Positions 33,199-43,900 of a DNA stretch of 64,000 nt are shown in pieces. The position numbers and the translations under genes were made by a program. The notes beneath the pieces were generated by a model. That model did not search any database, was not told the origin of the DNA, and saw nothing but the letters and a program-made list of their open reading frames with translations. Numbering within the stretch: position 1 is the first letter of the stretch; every line of letters begins with the position of its first letter. Origin of the DNA: Colletotrichum lupini (lineage: Eukaryota > Ascomycota > Sordariomycetes > Glomerellales > Glomerellaceae); assembly GCF_023278565.1 (NCBI RefSeq), contig NC_064672.1, positions 6,200,001-6,264,000 on the forward strand, written 5' to 3'.

Positions 33199-34831
33199 GG
33201 TTGAACGCAGGTTGAAGGAGAATATGCAGGCTACTGTCCACCGTGCTGGCCCAGACCCGAATTCAAACACGTCAGCGATGAAGATTCATAGTCAATAAAT
33301 ATGCACAAACAAGCAAAATAAGCATCAAGTGTTTCGCGATGAGGTGGATCGGATTTGGCAATCAGTCGCCACCCAGACTTCAACCCGATTTTGGTGATTG
33401 GCTGGATCCCCTATGTTGCGGGCAATTTGGGATACCGATTCTACGGAGTCGCCGAACCTGTATATTGATGCTACGGAGTCGCCGAACCTGCATGCCGACC
33501 CTCCAGGAGCCTGCAGGTCTATGTCGGACTGTGTGAAGCCACTGGAGGGCCTGAACGCAGTTTAAAAGCTTGATTGTCGGGCCATTTCACAACCCGAGAG
33601 GTATCCGATTGAATGCTGTTTAACGCCTGACTTATGCCGCTTGGTCAATGGTCCTTGCCAATTCTGACAAAGTTTTTGTTACAAATTTTTTTTTTTGGGC
33701 ATACGATTCTTCTGTGCGATCATTCCAACGCTAATTCTCAGTTGTAGCTAGAGAGATATAATAATTATGAAATGACTCCAGGTTTTGGCGTGTTTCCTAT
33801 TGTCGTACCAACGGTTCGTGTATTACAGCATCGGGGGGACGGCGTGAGCCCCACTCCGATGTAACAACTGCCGCCGGTCAATCCTGGTATATTGAACGAA
33901 ATCATCCGCAATCAACCGAACCTATGGTGCCCACCGCCCCTACGAATACTTCGCCAACTGCATGGTAGTAGGAAACCGTCTGAAATGGGCTGGGCAGGTG
34001 AGAGGGAGCGCTCAGTTCCTCCCCCGTGACACAAAACAAAACATGCTTCGTGTGAGGGTTTAAGCTCCCGTGGCTCTTCAATAGGTCAATTGGATGCTCG
34101 TAGGATCAGGTCTAGAAACAAGACGTAGCGCGCAGAACAGGAGGGAAAGATCGAGCTGCTTGCAGCAGCGCGTCACTACCAGAAAAGGGGCTCGCCATGA
34201 CTCGCGATACCCTCGCACCCACCCTGGCACGAAGTCCCGTGCCTGGTCCCGTGACACACAGGAATAATTCGGTCTCAACCACAGGAGCATGTAGTCTTCG
34301 ACCTAAAATCCCTAGAACAATTTTTGTATACAACGTTGTTTAACTTGGGCAGTATGGGGCTTCTGCGCCGCCAGACAGCAAGCGTTCTTTCATACCGCTG
34401 CGCATGGAAAGTGTCTTGTACAGGAAAATATATCTTCACCCTAACTGATAGAAATGTTTACTGCTGCTCGGCGCGTCTTACATCCAGGCCAGAAAGTCCT
34501 GAAATAAAGTTTCAATAGGTTGTCGGGCTTTCGGCCAGTAATCTCGGCTCGCTATGTCGACATGGGTCTATGGGGGTTTAATTACTACGTCCACGGCCTC
34601 GGAAGTCGGCCTCGACTGCGTTCCACATGATCGAGTTTCTCCTCCCATTGACATTTGGGTTATATTTGCGAAGCCTATTACCACCAGGCCTTTCTCGTCA
34701 TACAATTTCTCTGATTCGAGCCGTATCTGGAGTGGCTTGCCCTTCAGCCAAGTATACTCCGATAATTACTTGTCTTTTACAGCTCGTGCGAAGTGTTCTC
34801 AGGGCAAATAGGCGCTATCACTCTTGATATC
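33199..34831. promoter_or_regulatory. Shared divergent promoter of P450 and GMC genes
   Basis: This 1.6-kb gene-free stretch separates two divergently transcribed genes of the cluster. It contains the duplicated 20-mer described separately, a T-tract at about 33689-33700, and many short open frames with no recognisable content. Co-regulation from this region is inferred from the arrangement only. Confidence 0.55.
33441..33490. promoter_or_regulatory. Duplicated 20-mer containing CGGN5CCG, candidate Zn2Cys6 target
   Basis: CTACGGAGTCGCCGAACCTG occurs at 33441-33460 and again at 33471-33490, identical in all 20 positions and spaced 30 bp apart. Each copy contains CGG-AGTCG-CCG, an inverted CGG pair with a 5-bp spacer. 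This is the form recognised by many dimeric Zn2Cys6 factors. It lies about 240-290 bp upstream of the P450 start codon, in the promoter shared with the GMC gene. The binding function is inference. Confidence 0.5.
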
Positions 34832-37254
34832 ATGGGATTCCCCTATGTTCTCAAGGCTGTAGCGATACTCGCCTTCGTACGTACTGTTGCTTCAAGGACA
34901 ACAAGCTCCGCATCAGATTTGAGAAATGACTACGACTTTGTTATCGTCGGCGGAGGAACTGCGGGGTTGACTATTGCAAACAGACTGACCGAGGATGAGA
35001 CAAGTACGTCAAGAAGAAGCGCGCATTTTTTTTGTTGCGGTATCGTGTTTTACTGGGAGCTATGGTACTAAGACGTGTTGCAGCCACTGTTTTGGTGATC
35101 GAAGCCGGACCGATGTAAGGTCTCAAACTAGAGATTTTGGAGCACGTTGGCCGTTGACTGACTGAGGCTTAACCTCCACCTCAGCTATCCATACGAAAAG
35201 GAAGTCGTTGTTCCATACTTTTCAGCAGCTGGCTACATGAGGCCCCTGTACGAATGGAACATATCAACTGTCCCGCAGCCTGGCTTGAACTACCAGGAAA
35301 TTTTGTGCAACCAAGCAAAAGTCTTGGGCGGTGCTTCAGCTAAGCACGCTTTGGTTTTCGACCGACCTTTACCTGGAGATCTTAACGCGTTTACTTCTCT
35401 TGGTATCGATGGTTGGGAATGGAAAGATGTTATTCCCTTTTTCAAGAAGGTAGGTGGTCCCATGTTCAAAACCGAACTCATCGTTAGTTCATGTTGTGGT
35501 TAATAGGAACCGAGGCCTGACATCTATCAGTTTGAAACCTTTGCAGAGCCTCCTCCGGAGAAGATAGAAAAGTTTGGTATCACGTTTGATCATCAGTGTC
35601 ACGGATATTCCGGGCCACTTGGCGAAGGCTGGAATGAATATATCTTCCCTGACGATGGTGAGATCGATTCTTGTTTACCTTGCGCCGTATTAAAAACCTG
35701 TCCACATCGTATCCATGGATTCTAGGCTGACGATTCATCAGACAAATTTCTGTACGCACTTGACGCCATGGAGATACCTCGTGCTCACGATCCATCGTGT
35801 AACAAAATGGGCTCGTTCATCTGTCCGTCGTCACTGGACCAAGCCAATCAATCCCGCACAGATTCGAGAACTGCTTACTATGACCCGATTCGATTTCGGG
35901 CTAACCTTGATGTGTTGTACTTGAATCAGGCAACCAGGATCTTGACAGAGAATCATGGAGACCAGATCAGAGCCACAGGTGTTGAGGTATGAATTTCTCC
36001 GAGATTACACTTTTTCGACGTCCTGAGCTGATTAAGTATAGTTCGCCACAAGCCGCAACGCTACCCGTCACGTCGCTATAGCCACTAAAGAGGTTGTTGT
36101 ATCGGCGGGAGCTTTGCGCTCACCCCATCTACTTCTCCTATCTGGGATTGGCGAGGCGAACAGACTTGCCCAACACAACATTACTCAGATCGTGGAGGTT
36201 CCAGGAGTAGGCTATAACCTTCAAGACCAGTTTACTGTTCCCCTTTTTTATGATGGTAAGTGGGCATAGCCTGTAGTCCTATCCGCGTACATGCTGACAA
36301 CGTACGCAGCGAAAAAGGGGACGGAGACTTCGGACGACGAGAAAAACTCCACGTTCATGGCTGAACAAGAAAGTTTATACTATTACAACAGAACAGGTAG
36401 GTTCCTAGCGATGCATAGTCATTCGCTTTGACACATCAGGGGTGGATCAAATGCTGACATACAGGCCGAGTAGGACGTTGGACAAGAGGCTACGCCTCCG
36501 TGTTTTCTTATCTAACCGTCTCTAACCTCACAAACATCACTGGAGAACAGCCGTTTACCTCGCAGTATAATAGTACTTTCGATGAAGCTACTATCACGAG
36601 CGACACCCCAAGAACGGTTGCTGCGGGCTACCGTAAACAGTGGGATGTTCTTCGCGACACGCTTGAGAGAGGAGATATGGCGGCTTGGGAGATCACCTTT
36701 GTAGGAGGTGGCAAGATCCTTACCGCCACACACCTTCACCCTTTCAGTCGCGGCAACGTCTCGCTCGCGTCTTCGGATCCCTTTGATAATCCAGTGGTGG
36801 ACCCTCGCTTTTTGGATCACCCCGGTGATTACGAGGCGCTTTTCGAAGGCGTCCGCCTTCTGCGCCGCATCGCCGCCACCGATAGTGTGCTGAACGTCTT
36901 ACAGCTTGTTGAAAGCAAACCTGGTCTCCACGTTACCACTAATGACGACTTAAGACCCTGGATTGCGCAAGGAAGCGCAACTGGCAACCATTATACTGGG
37001 TCCTGCGCAATGTTGCGTCTGGAAGAGGGCGGCGTGGTCGATTCTTCTCTGAGGGTGTACGGAGTTTCCAACCTTCGCGTAGTCGATGCTAGCACAGTTA
37101 CTGTTGTACCCTCCGGGCATAACCAGGGGATTGTCTACGCTTTTGCAGAGAAGGTATTTCCTGAGTCCCAATGCGTCGTCGAGTTTGGCTGTGTACATAC
37201 TAATTGGGGATCTTGTAGGCCGCCGACATGATCAAACAGGATCATGAGAACTAG
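34832..37254 (+). CDS. Secreted GMC-family FAD oxidoreductase of the cluster (629 aa)
   Basis: Nine exons: 34832-35003, 35084-35114, 35185-35449, 35507-35657, 35742-35986, 36042-36255, 36310-36396, 36465-37153, 37219-37254. They total 1890 nt and 629 aa. Introns are 54-84 nt, and the second exon is only 31 nt. A hydrophobic N-terminus (MGFPYVLKAVAILAFVRTVA) looks like a signal peptide. VIVGGGTAGLTIANRL at about 37-52 binds the FAD ADP moiety. H564 (NHYTGSCAM) and H607 (VPSGHNQG) occupy the two GMC active-site positions, 43 residues apart. The last intron restores the usual AEK-AADMI ending. Relatives include alcohol oxidases, glucose dehydrogenases and the patulin-pathway oxidase. Expected role: FAD-dependent oxidation of an alcohol on the pathway product, in the secretory route or outside the cell. 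The earlier GTG at 34793 was not used because the ATG at 34832 gives a clean signal peptide. Confidence 0.88.
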
Positions 37255-37918
37255 TCAGCGATGAGTCAGTGACATATCATTATTGTTAGATAAACGATGT
37301 TGATTTAATGCAATACCACTGAGGTCATCGATCAAAAGGGTGATTGTTGTGCTTGATTGAGGGATTCCGTCCCATCCCGCATCATCACCGGTTCGTACAT
37401 ATTATTCAACGCATTTCTAGCATCCCTTTATCCAGACACAGTCGTCAATCCAACAAAGTGTGGTTGTATTTCTTAGAGTAGTCTGCTGAGCCTGCAGCGG
37501 ATCTATTTAACGATTGATACGTATCTTCTGTCTGATTTAATCTGACACTAAGTATCTTACAAGGGTAATGACTGTATGTGGTCAGTTTCACCTAAGCGAG
37601 GGTATCCCTGGTTCTGTCACTCCCTTACGCTGTACTTGGTTTTGTAAGAGTAGGTAGCAACTGTTCAAGTTGGCTACCTAGAACAGCTTGTTGTGTCGGT
37701 GAGATAAACGTAGTTCTTTGTGTTCAGGATTGCATTTCGTAATGCATTGTTGATGACCTTAACCTGAAGATCAGTGTTTCATGTCGAGTCGCGAGGCTGA
37801 AGGGCAATGATAACAACTAGAAGAGAGAGTGGCGAACTACAGTATACATTGCAGAAGAAATCTCATTCTTTGAACCATCTCTTGGGCATCTATTCATACT
37901 ACATCTGCTGTTCGCAGT
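37255..37918. other. Intergenic between convergent GMC and PKS-NRPS genes
   Basis: This stretch of about 660 bp holds the 3' ends of two genes facing each other. No open frame or repeat of note is present. Confidence 0.5.
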
Positions 37919-40900
37919 TCATCTAGACAAGATCTTGGGAAACACCAAGCCGCCCATCGACTCAACATGCGCGAAGAACTGCGCCAAAACCGGGTTCAAA
38001 CCGGCCTCTTTGGCCCTAGCCGCCCACTCCCCCAACGAAATAGCCTCAACCTCGGCGCCAATCTGTTCTTCTAACCGTTTTTGCCACTCTTCAGTAGGCA
38101 TCTCAACGCAGCCACCCAAGTTCACATAACGCGGTCGCTGCAGCGACTTGGTGTCATCCCCATCAAGACTGCGACCCATCACGCCGTCAAGTATGCCGCT
38201 GACAACGTTCTCGGCACCGACAAAATTGATCACGCCGCGGATCACGGAGCTCGTCGGCACGGCGCGGAGCCGGGCGGAGAAGTAGAAGAGCTCCTGCCAC
38301 AGATCACGCGCCGGACTATCCCCGTCGTTGCCGTCACTACAGGCAGCGCCGAGAACGGCGTCGATATCGACGGCGGTGGCTCCCCGTACGATGCTGGTCG
38401 GGCGGTATATCGATACGCACAATTCGGGAACCACGCGGCATGACTTCTCGAGAAAGCGCTCGCTCGCCCACTTGCATGCGGTGTACCCATCCGCAGAACG
38501 GATGCCATCGCCGGAGTGCGGGGGAAAGGGGGCGGCAGACCTGGGAGGGAAATCGGCTTCGCCGCTGTAGATGGCGACTTCGGCGCTGGAGACGTAGTGG
38601 ACGGGGATGCGGTGGGGGATGGCCAGGCGGACTATCTCCCGCGTAGAGTCATAATTAATCGGCTTCAGGCTGGTATAGGAGCGCATGTGCGAGACATCGC
38701 AGCCGTTGTGCAGGACGGCGTTCGCGGCGCCAAAGATGGTCTCAACGTCGGCGACGGAGAGGCCCAGTCGTCCTTGTGTCAGGTCGCCAGGGAAGATAGA
38801 GACCTTGGGGCTCTGGGCGGCCGCCGTCGCCGCGATGAGTTTCGCCGGGTTCCTGACGGCGACGCAGTAGACAGTCTCAACGTTCTGGTCGGCCACGAGT
38901 TTTTCGAGCAGTTTCGCCCCTAGGAATCCGGAGGCTCCGGTCATGACAACTCGCCGGACGACGGTCGCTTCATGCATTTTGCTCTTGCTCCTTTTTGCCT
39001 CTTTTGATGCCCATTCGACGGGCACTTCCGTCTCGGCCTCCCAGTCAACAAATGACGACGTCGTGTCGATGCTCTTCCCCCCCTGAGTTCGGAGGGCCAT
39101 CTTCCTTAACGAACTGTGCTCAAAGAGCTCTACGAGAGGAATCTTGACGCCGTAGGTCTTGCGGATGGACGCTTGCAGCTTGATGAGGAGCAGCGAGTTG
39201 CCTCCCACGTGGAAGAAGTCGGTGCCAGGGAGAATGCTGACACGTCCGCTGCGGATGAGGTCGGAGGGAATAACCGTAGTCCAGAGGTCAAGCATCGTGG
39301 CCTCATCAGGGCTCAAAGCCGTCGGGATAACGTTGTCTCTCGACGGGTTCACAGCGTCATTCGGAAGGAAATCCGCCACGCCGCCGCTGTTGCCGGTTTT
39401 GTCGGCGGCCAGAGTCGTCATGTCCAGTTCCGCGATAGCACGACGATCGAGCTTACCTGAGACGGTGATCGGGAGGCGACCAACGCGGAAAATAGCGGCG
39501 GGCACCATGCGGAGAGGGAGCCTGGGTGCAATTTGGGCAGTGCGGAAGCGCTCCAGGTCTAAGGTCGCGTGCGGCTGCAACACGACATAGGCAACGAGGA
39601 AGCCACTCTGCTCGTCGGCGGCACTGCCAGACATACCGTTGCCGAGGCCCGAGGGGCAATGCAGCGTGACGGCGGTCTCTGCGATGAGTCCCTCGCCGGC
39701 GTGGGCGATGACGGCCTCAATGTCACCGAGATCGATACGTATACCGCCGAGCTTGACCCGGGTATCGTGGCCGGTGGTCCTGCCCTCAATCAAGAGGGTG
39801 CCGTCCGCCAGCCACCGGCCGCGGTCCCCGGTGCGATGGTGCATCATGCTCCATCCCTTGGCACGGCACACGTCTGAAAAGTACGTGCCTGGGACAAATC
39901 TGGCCTCTGTGAGGTCTCTACGGTTGAGATACCCCTGGACAACGCCGGCGCCGGCAACGACAATCTCTCCCGAGACCCCGGCGGGGACGGCCTGGAGACT
40001 TGCGGTCTTCTCGTCGACAAGATACACGAAGCTATTGGGTGCCGGTCTGCCGGCGGAGACCACCATGTCTGCGTAAAGCGAGCTTTTGGGGTTGAGGTAG
40101 TCAAGCTCCATCCTGGTAGCAGAGCAGGTAACCTCAGTTGGGCCGTACGCGTTGAACAAACGGAGGTGCTTATTATCTAGAGCCCGGAACCGCTCGAGCA
40201 GCGAGACCTTGATCGGCTCGCCACCGGCCACTGCAATGCGCCAGGGGCAGCGCGAGAGATGGAGATGGCCGTATGCCAGCCACATGGTGTACTCGGACGG
40301 GGTGGCGCCCGTGAAGGTGACGTTCTCGCGGACCATGACAGCCGTGATGCCGACGGCGTCGCCGCGCAGCGCCCGCGAGACCATGCACAGCGTGCCGCCG
40401 AACGCGACGGCGGAGAAAATCTGGGTTACCGACATGTCGAAGCTCAGAGCGCTCTGCTGGAGGATCACGTCGTCCGGGCCGAAGCCGTAGGTGCGGGCGG
40501 ACTGCTCGACCTCATTGGCGATGTTGCCGTGCGTGAGGACGATACCCTTCGGGACCCCGGTCGAGCCGCTCGTATAGAGGATGGCGCAGGGCAAAGCGTA
40601 ACCCTCCTCGATTTTGTTTTTTTGCGCGGCAATGGTGTTCATGTTTCTTCCTCCGCTCCATGACACCTTTGACGGAATGTCCTCCACGTTCAGTATGGCT
40701 GCCGTCTCTGGGCTGGATGGCATCAGCTCCGCCTTGGCGCTCTCGACTGTCTGGCTGCCTACCAGCAGAACTTCAGGCTTGCAATCCTCTACAATCTGGC
40801 TAAGTCGAGAGACAGGCGTGCCCATGTCGAGCGGCACGTATATGGCGCCAATTCTCATGATGGAGATCATGGAACAGACCCAGTCGGCGGACGGTTCTTG

Positions 40901-43900
40901 ATACACCACTATCGTCGGCCGCGGCGACTTTACGAGGGGTTCAAGAGCCTCGGAGATGGCAATGACTCTCTCTGTCAGAGCCTTGTAGGACAGAACGCTT
41001 CCATTCCCGTCCTTGATGGCAATCTTGTGCGGGTACTTCCTGGCAATGCACATGATCCTCTCCGGGAGCGTTGTGTTCCACTCTGAGTCGCATAACTCGC
41101 CACTGCCGAACTCCAACGCCTTGCACAAGCTCGAGGGCGGGAAGTATTGAATATTCTCCAACGGGCGCGATGACTCTGTTGACAGCCCTTGGACCAGATG
41201 ATAATAGCAAGAAGCCAGAAGATCTGTGGCCGCCTCGTCGTACAAAGACTTCTGGGCCATAACGGATACCAAACAGTCCCCCGCACCGCTGTTGCCGTTG
41301 TCGATGATGTCGAGGCTGATGTCGTAGGCCGACCTACCCGGCTCGAGGCGCAGCATCTCAAGCTCACAGTCATCGAAGGCGAGCTTCTCCTGAGTGCCCA
41401 TCCGATAATCGACAAAGGCCTGGAAAAGCGGGCTGTGGTCGCGAGATCGGGGCACTTGTAATTCCTGCAGTAACAGCTCGAACGGGACGCCACCATTGAA
41501 CAGTGCTTCGAGGGTTGTCTCCTTCGTATCACGGACGAGTTGAGCAAAGTTTGTCACGCCAGAGGAAGAATTGAACAGGAGAGGGAGGAGGCCCATCACG
41601 GGTCCCAGGCAGTCTGCGGTCTCGGAGCCGTTGCGGTTAGCCTCTGCAATGCCGACACACATGATGTCGTCATCATTGCCGCAGAGTCGTGTCAAGAGGA
41701 AGCGGAAGGCTGCAAGGTAGAAGTGGAAAGGGGTGCATCTCAGCCGGCGACACGAAGCCTTGACTATGGAGCAGGTCCGGGCATCAAGGCGTATGTCTCG
41801 ACGGTGGTGATCGTACCTTTCAAGAGTACCGCGCGAAGCAACCCGAGCCATGGGAAGAAGGGGCAGGGCCGGAGGAAGACGGCTGAACTTCTGTTTCCAG
41901 AAAGACAACTTATCTTTCCATTTCCCCTCCTTCAAGTCCCTGACCTGCTGGCGGCCGAGGTCAGGGTACTGCAGGATGTCCCATGGCAAGGGCATTCCGG
42001 CGTACGCGAGCTGGTAGTGTCTCAAGAGAATAGTGGAGCTGAAGCCATCAAAGTTGATGTGGTGACTGCCGACGAGCAGGAAACTAGTCATCGGATCATC
42101 GGTGAGTTTCAATAGCTTGACATTCATAAGGTTTCCTCGCTCAAGGTCGTAGACGTGTGCCATCATTTGATTCAGAGCTGCCCAAGCTTCAGCCTGAGTC
42201 CCAATTTCCTCAACATGGAGTTCCATCAACGATTCTTCCATGATGCCCTGCAGCGGTTCCCCGTCTACGTCTTGGATGAAGCAGGTTCTGAGAGACTCGT
42301 GGCGGTTGGCCACGGCCCGGACGGCGCGGCTGAGGTCGTCAATGCGTAGAGGGCCGGTGATGCGACACAGCGCAGCGTGATTCAAGGTCGTGGGATCATC
42401 TAGAAACGTCTTAGTGAACCAAAACATGGCCTGGCCGTAGCAGAGAGGCTCGGACCTGATGACGTTGCTCAAGCTGGACTTTTGGGCTTCTCGGGCACCA
42501 TCATGGTGAAACTGTTTCGAAGAGAGGTCTGGCTGGTCGGGCTCTCCGGATGTCGTTAGGGCCGGGGAGAAGGAAAGGTTGGACTTGGTGATGTCGTCTG
42601 TGGAGGACACGCCGGGAGAGTTCGAGCTCGATGTTTTGTCGGACGAGGTCTCGTCGTCGCTGCTGTCGCGATCTAGGCCCGAAGCAACATTGCAAATTCG
42701 CGTCGAGAATGCAGGAGACTGATGAACGGCATAGTCTCCGTCCTTGTCGGTATTGCTGCCCGTGAGCTTGGGTGTCAGGCCAGGGGGCCTTTCGGTCATT
42801 GCGAACCTGACCAGGTCCACCACGGTAACGCCCGACAGAATCTTGAGCACAGGGACATTGATGCCGAGGGTCTGTGAGAACCAAGCTCGGATCTCGACGG
42901 CGATGAGAGAGTCGACACCGGCCGAGTCCAGGTCCTGAGTACCGACCGCGTCACCCTCGATCACGAGCTGCAAGGACCCCTTGAGCTTTTGGACAAAGGC
43001 ATCTATAAATATCGAGCTGCGTTAGTTCGTCTCCTATCTTGATCAAAATATGAGAGCAGAAGGACACCGTAAACATGTGCATATTGAATGAATAAAATGA
43101 CTAACCTTGAATCACCCGATGCGCACTCGCGTTGGAAGTACATTCGAGAAGCTGCGACTTCACCGAAGCGTCCGACTTCGCATCCGTAGCTTGAGATGCA
43201 GTTGCTCTCTGGACGCCCAGATGGCTCATACGGGGGTTATCACACCATACGGGCTTCTCGACATCATCTTTGGAGAACGAGCGCACACACGTTGTAACCT
43301 CGATGTCGTTATCAGAGCCTGCCGGACTGGCTAAGACTGCCTCGGAAAAGGCAACGTGGAAGTCGGACTCGGACATGAAGTTGTACCCCGTCTTGATCAG
43401 TCCGTCTCGGACGGCCTGCCGGTCGATGCGCTCGACATAACCGACGCCCACGACGGGACCGAGGTGCAGCACCGAGCCCGCGAGACCCTTTCTGCGTCGT
43501 CGCCTCGCCACGCTGACCATGAAGGCATTAGCGGCCGTGTAGTTCGCCTGGCCCATACGGCCGGTGACGAAGGCGCCAGACGAGAAGAAGATGAAGAAGT
43601 CGAGAGGAGTATCGAGAAGCACCTCCTCGAGATGAATGCTGCCATCCACCTTGGGGCGTAGGGTACCCATGACGTTGTCGTACGTCATGTTTTGGATCAC
43701 ACCGTCATCCAACACCATGGCTCCTTGGGTCACGCCGGCGATGGGTGGCATGTCGGAGCGGATTTGGTTGTAGACATCTTTGACTGAAGCTTTCGAAGTG
43801 ATATCGCTGTTTACTGGGTTAGCATCTAAATGCAAGGGAAGGGACCAAAGAGGCTGCGAGAGCAGAAGGATAATGAACTAACCATGAGAAGACAACAACA

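Noticed and set aside
37919..39000. Terminal thioesterase or Dieckmann cyclase in the synthase
   Set aside because: The domain has the Rossmann TGASGFLG motif and YxxxK of a thioester reductase, and no GxSxG serine hydrolase motif is present.
38081..42349. Many long plus-strand open frames opposite the NRPS half of the synthase
   Set aside because: They are GC-rich shadows of the minus-strand PKS-NRPS coding sequence and contain no recognisable domains.
43819..43895. Splice site using the TTTAG at about 43829 for the KR intron
   Set aside because: It does not keep the frame with the GTTAGT donor. The acceptor at 43807 does, and it restores the conserved FSxDIT segment.
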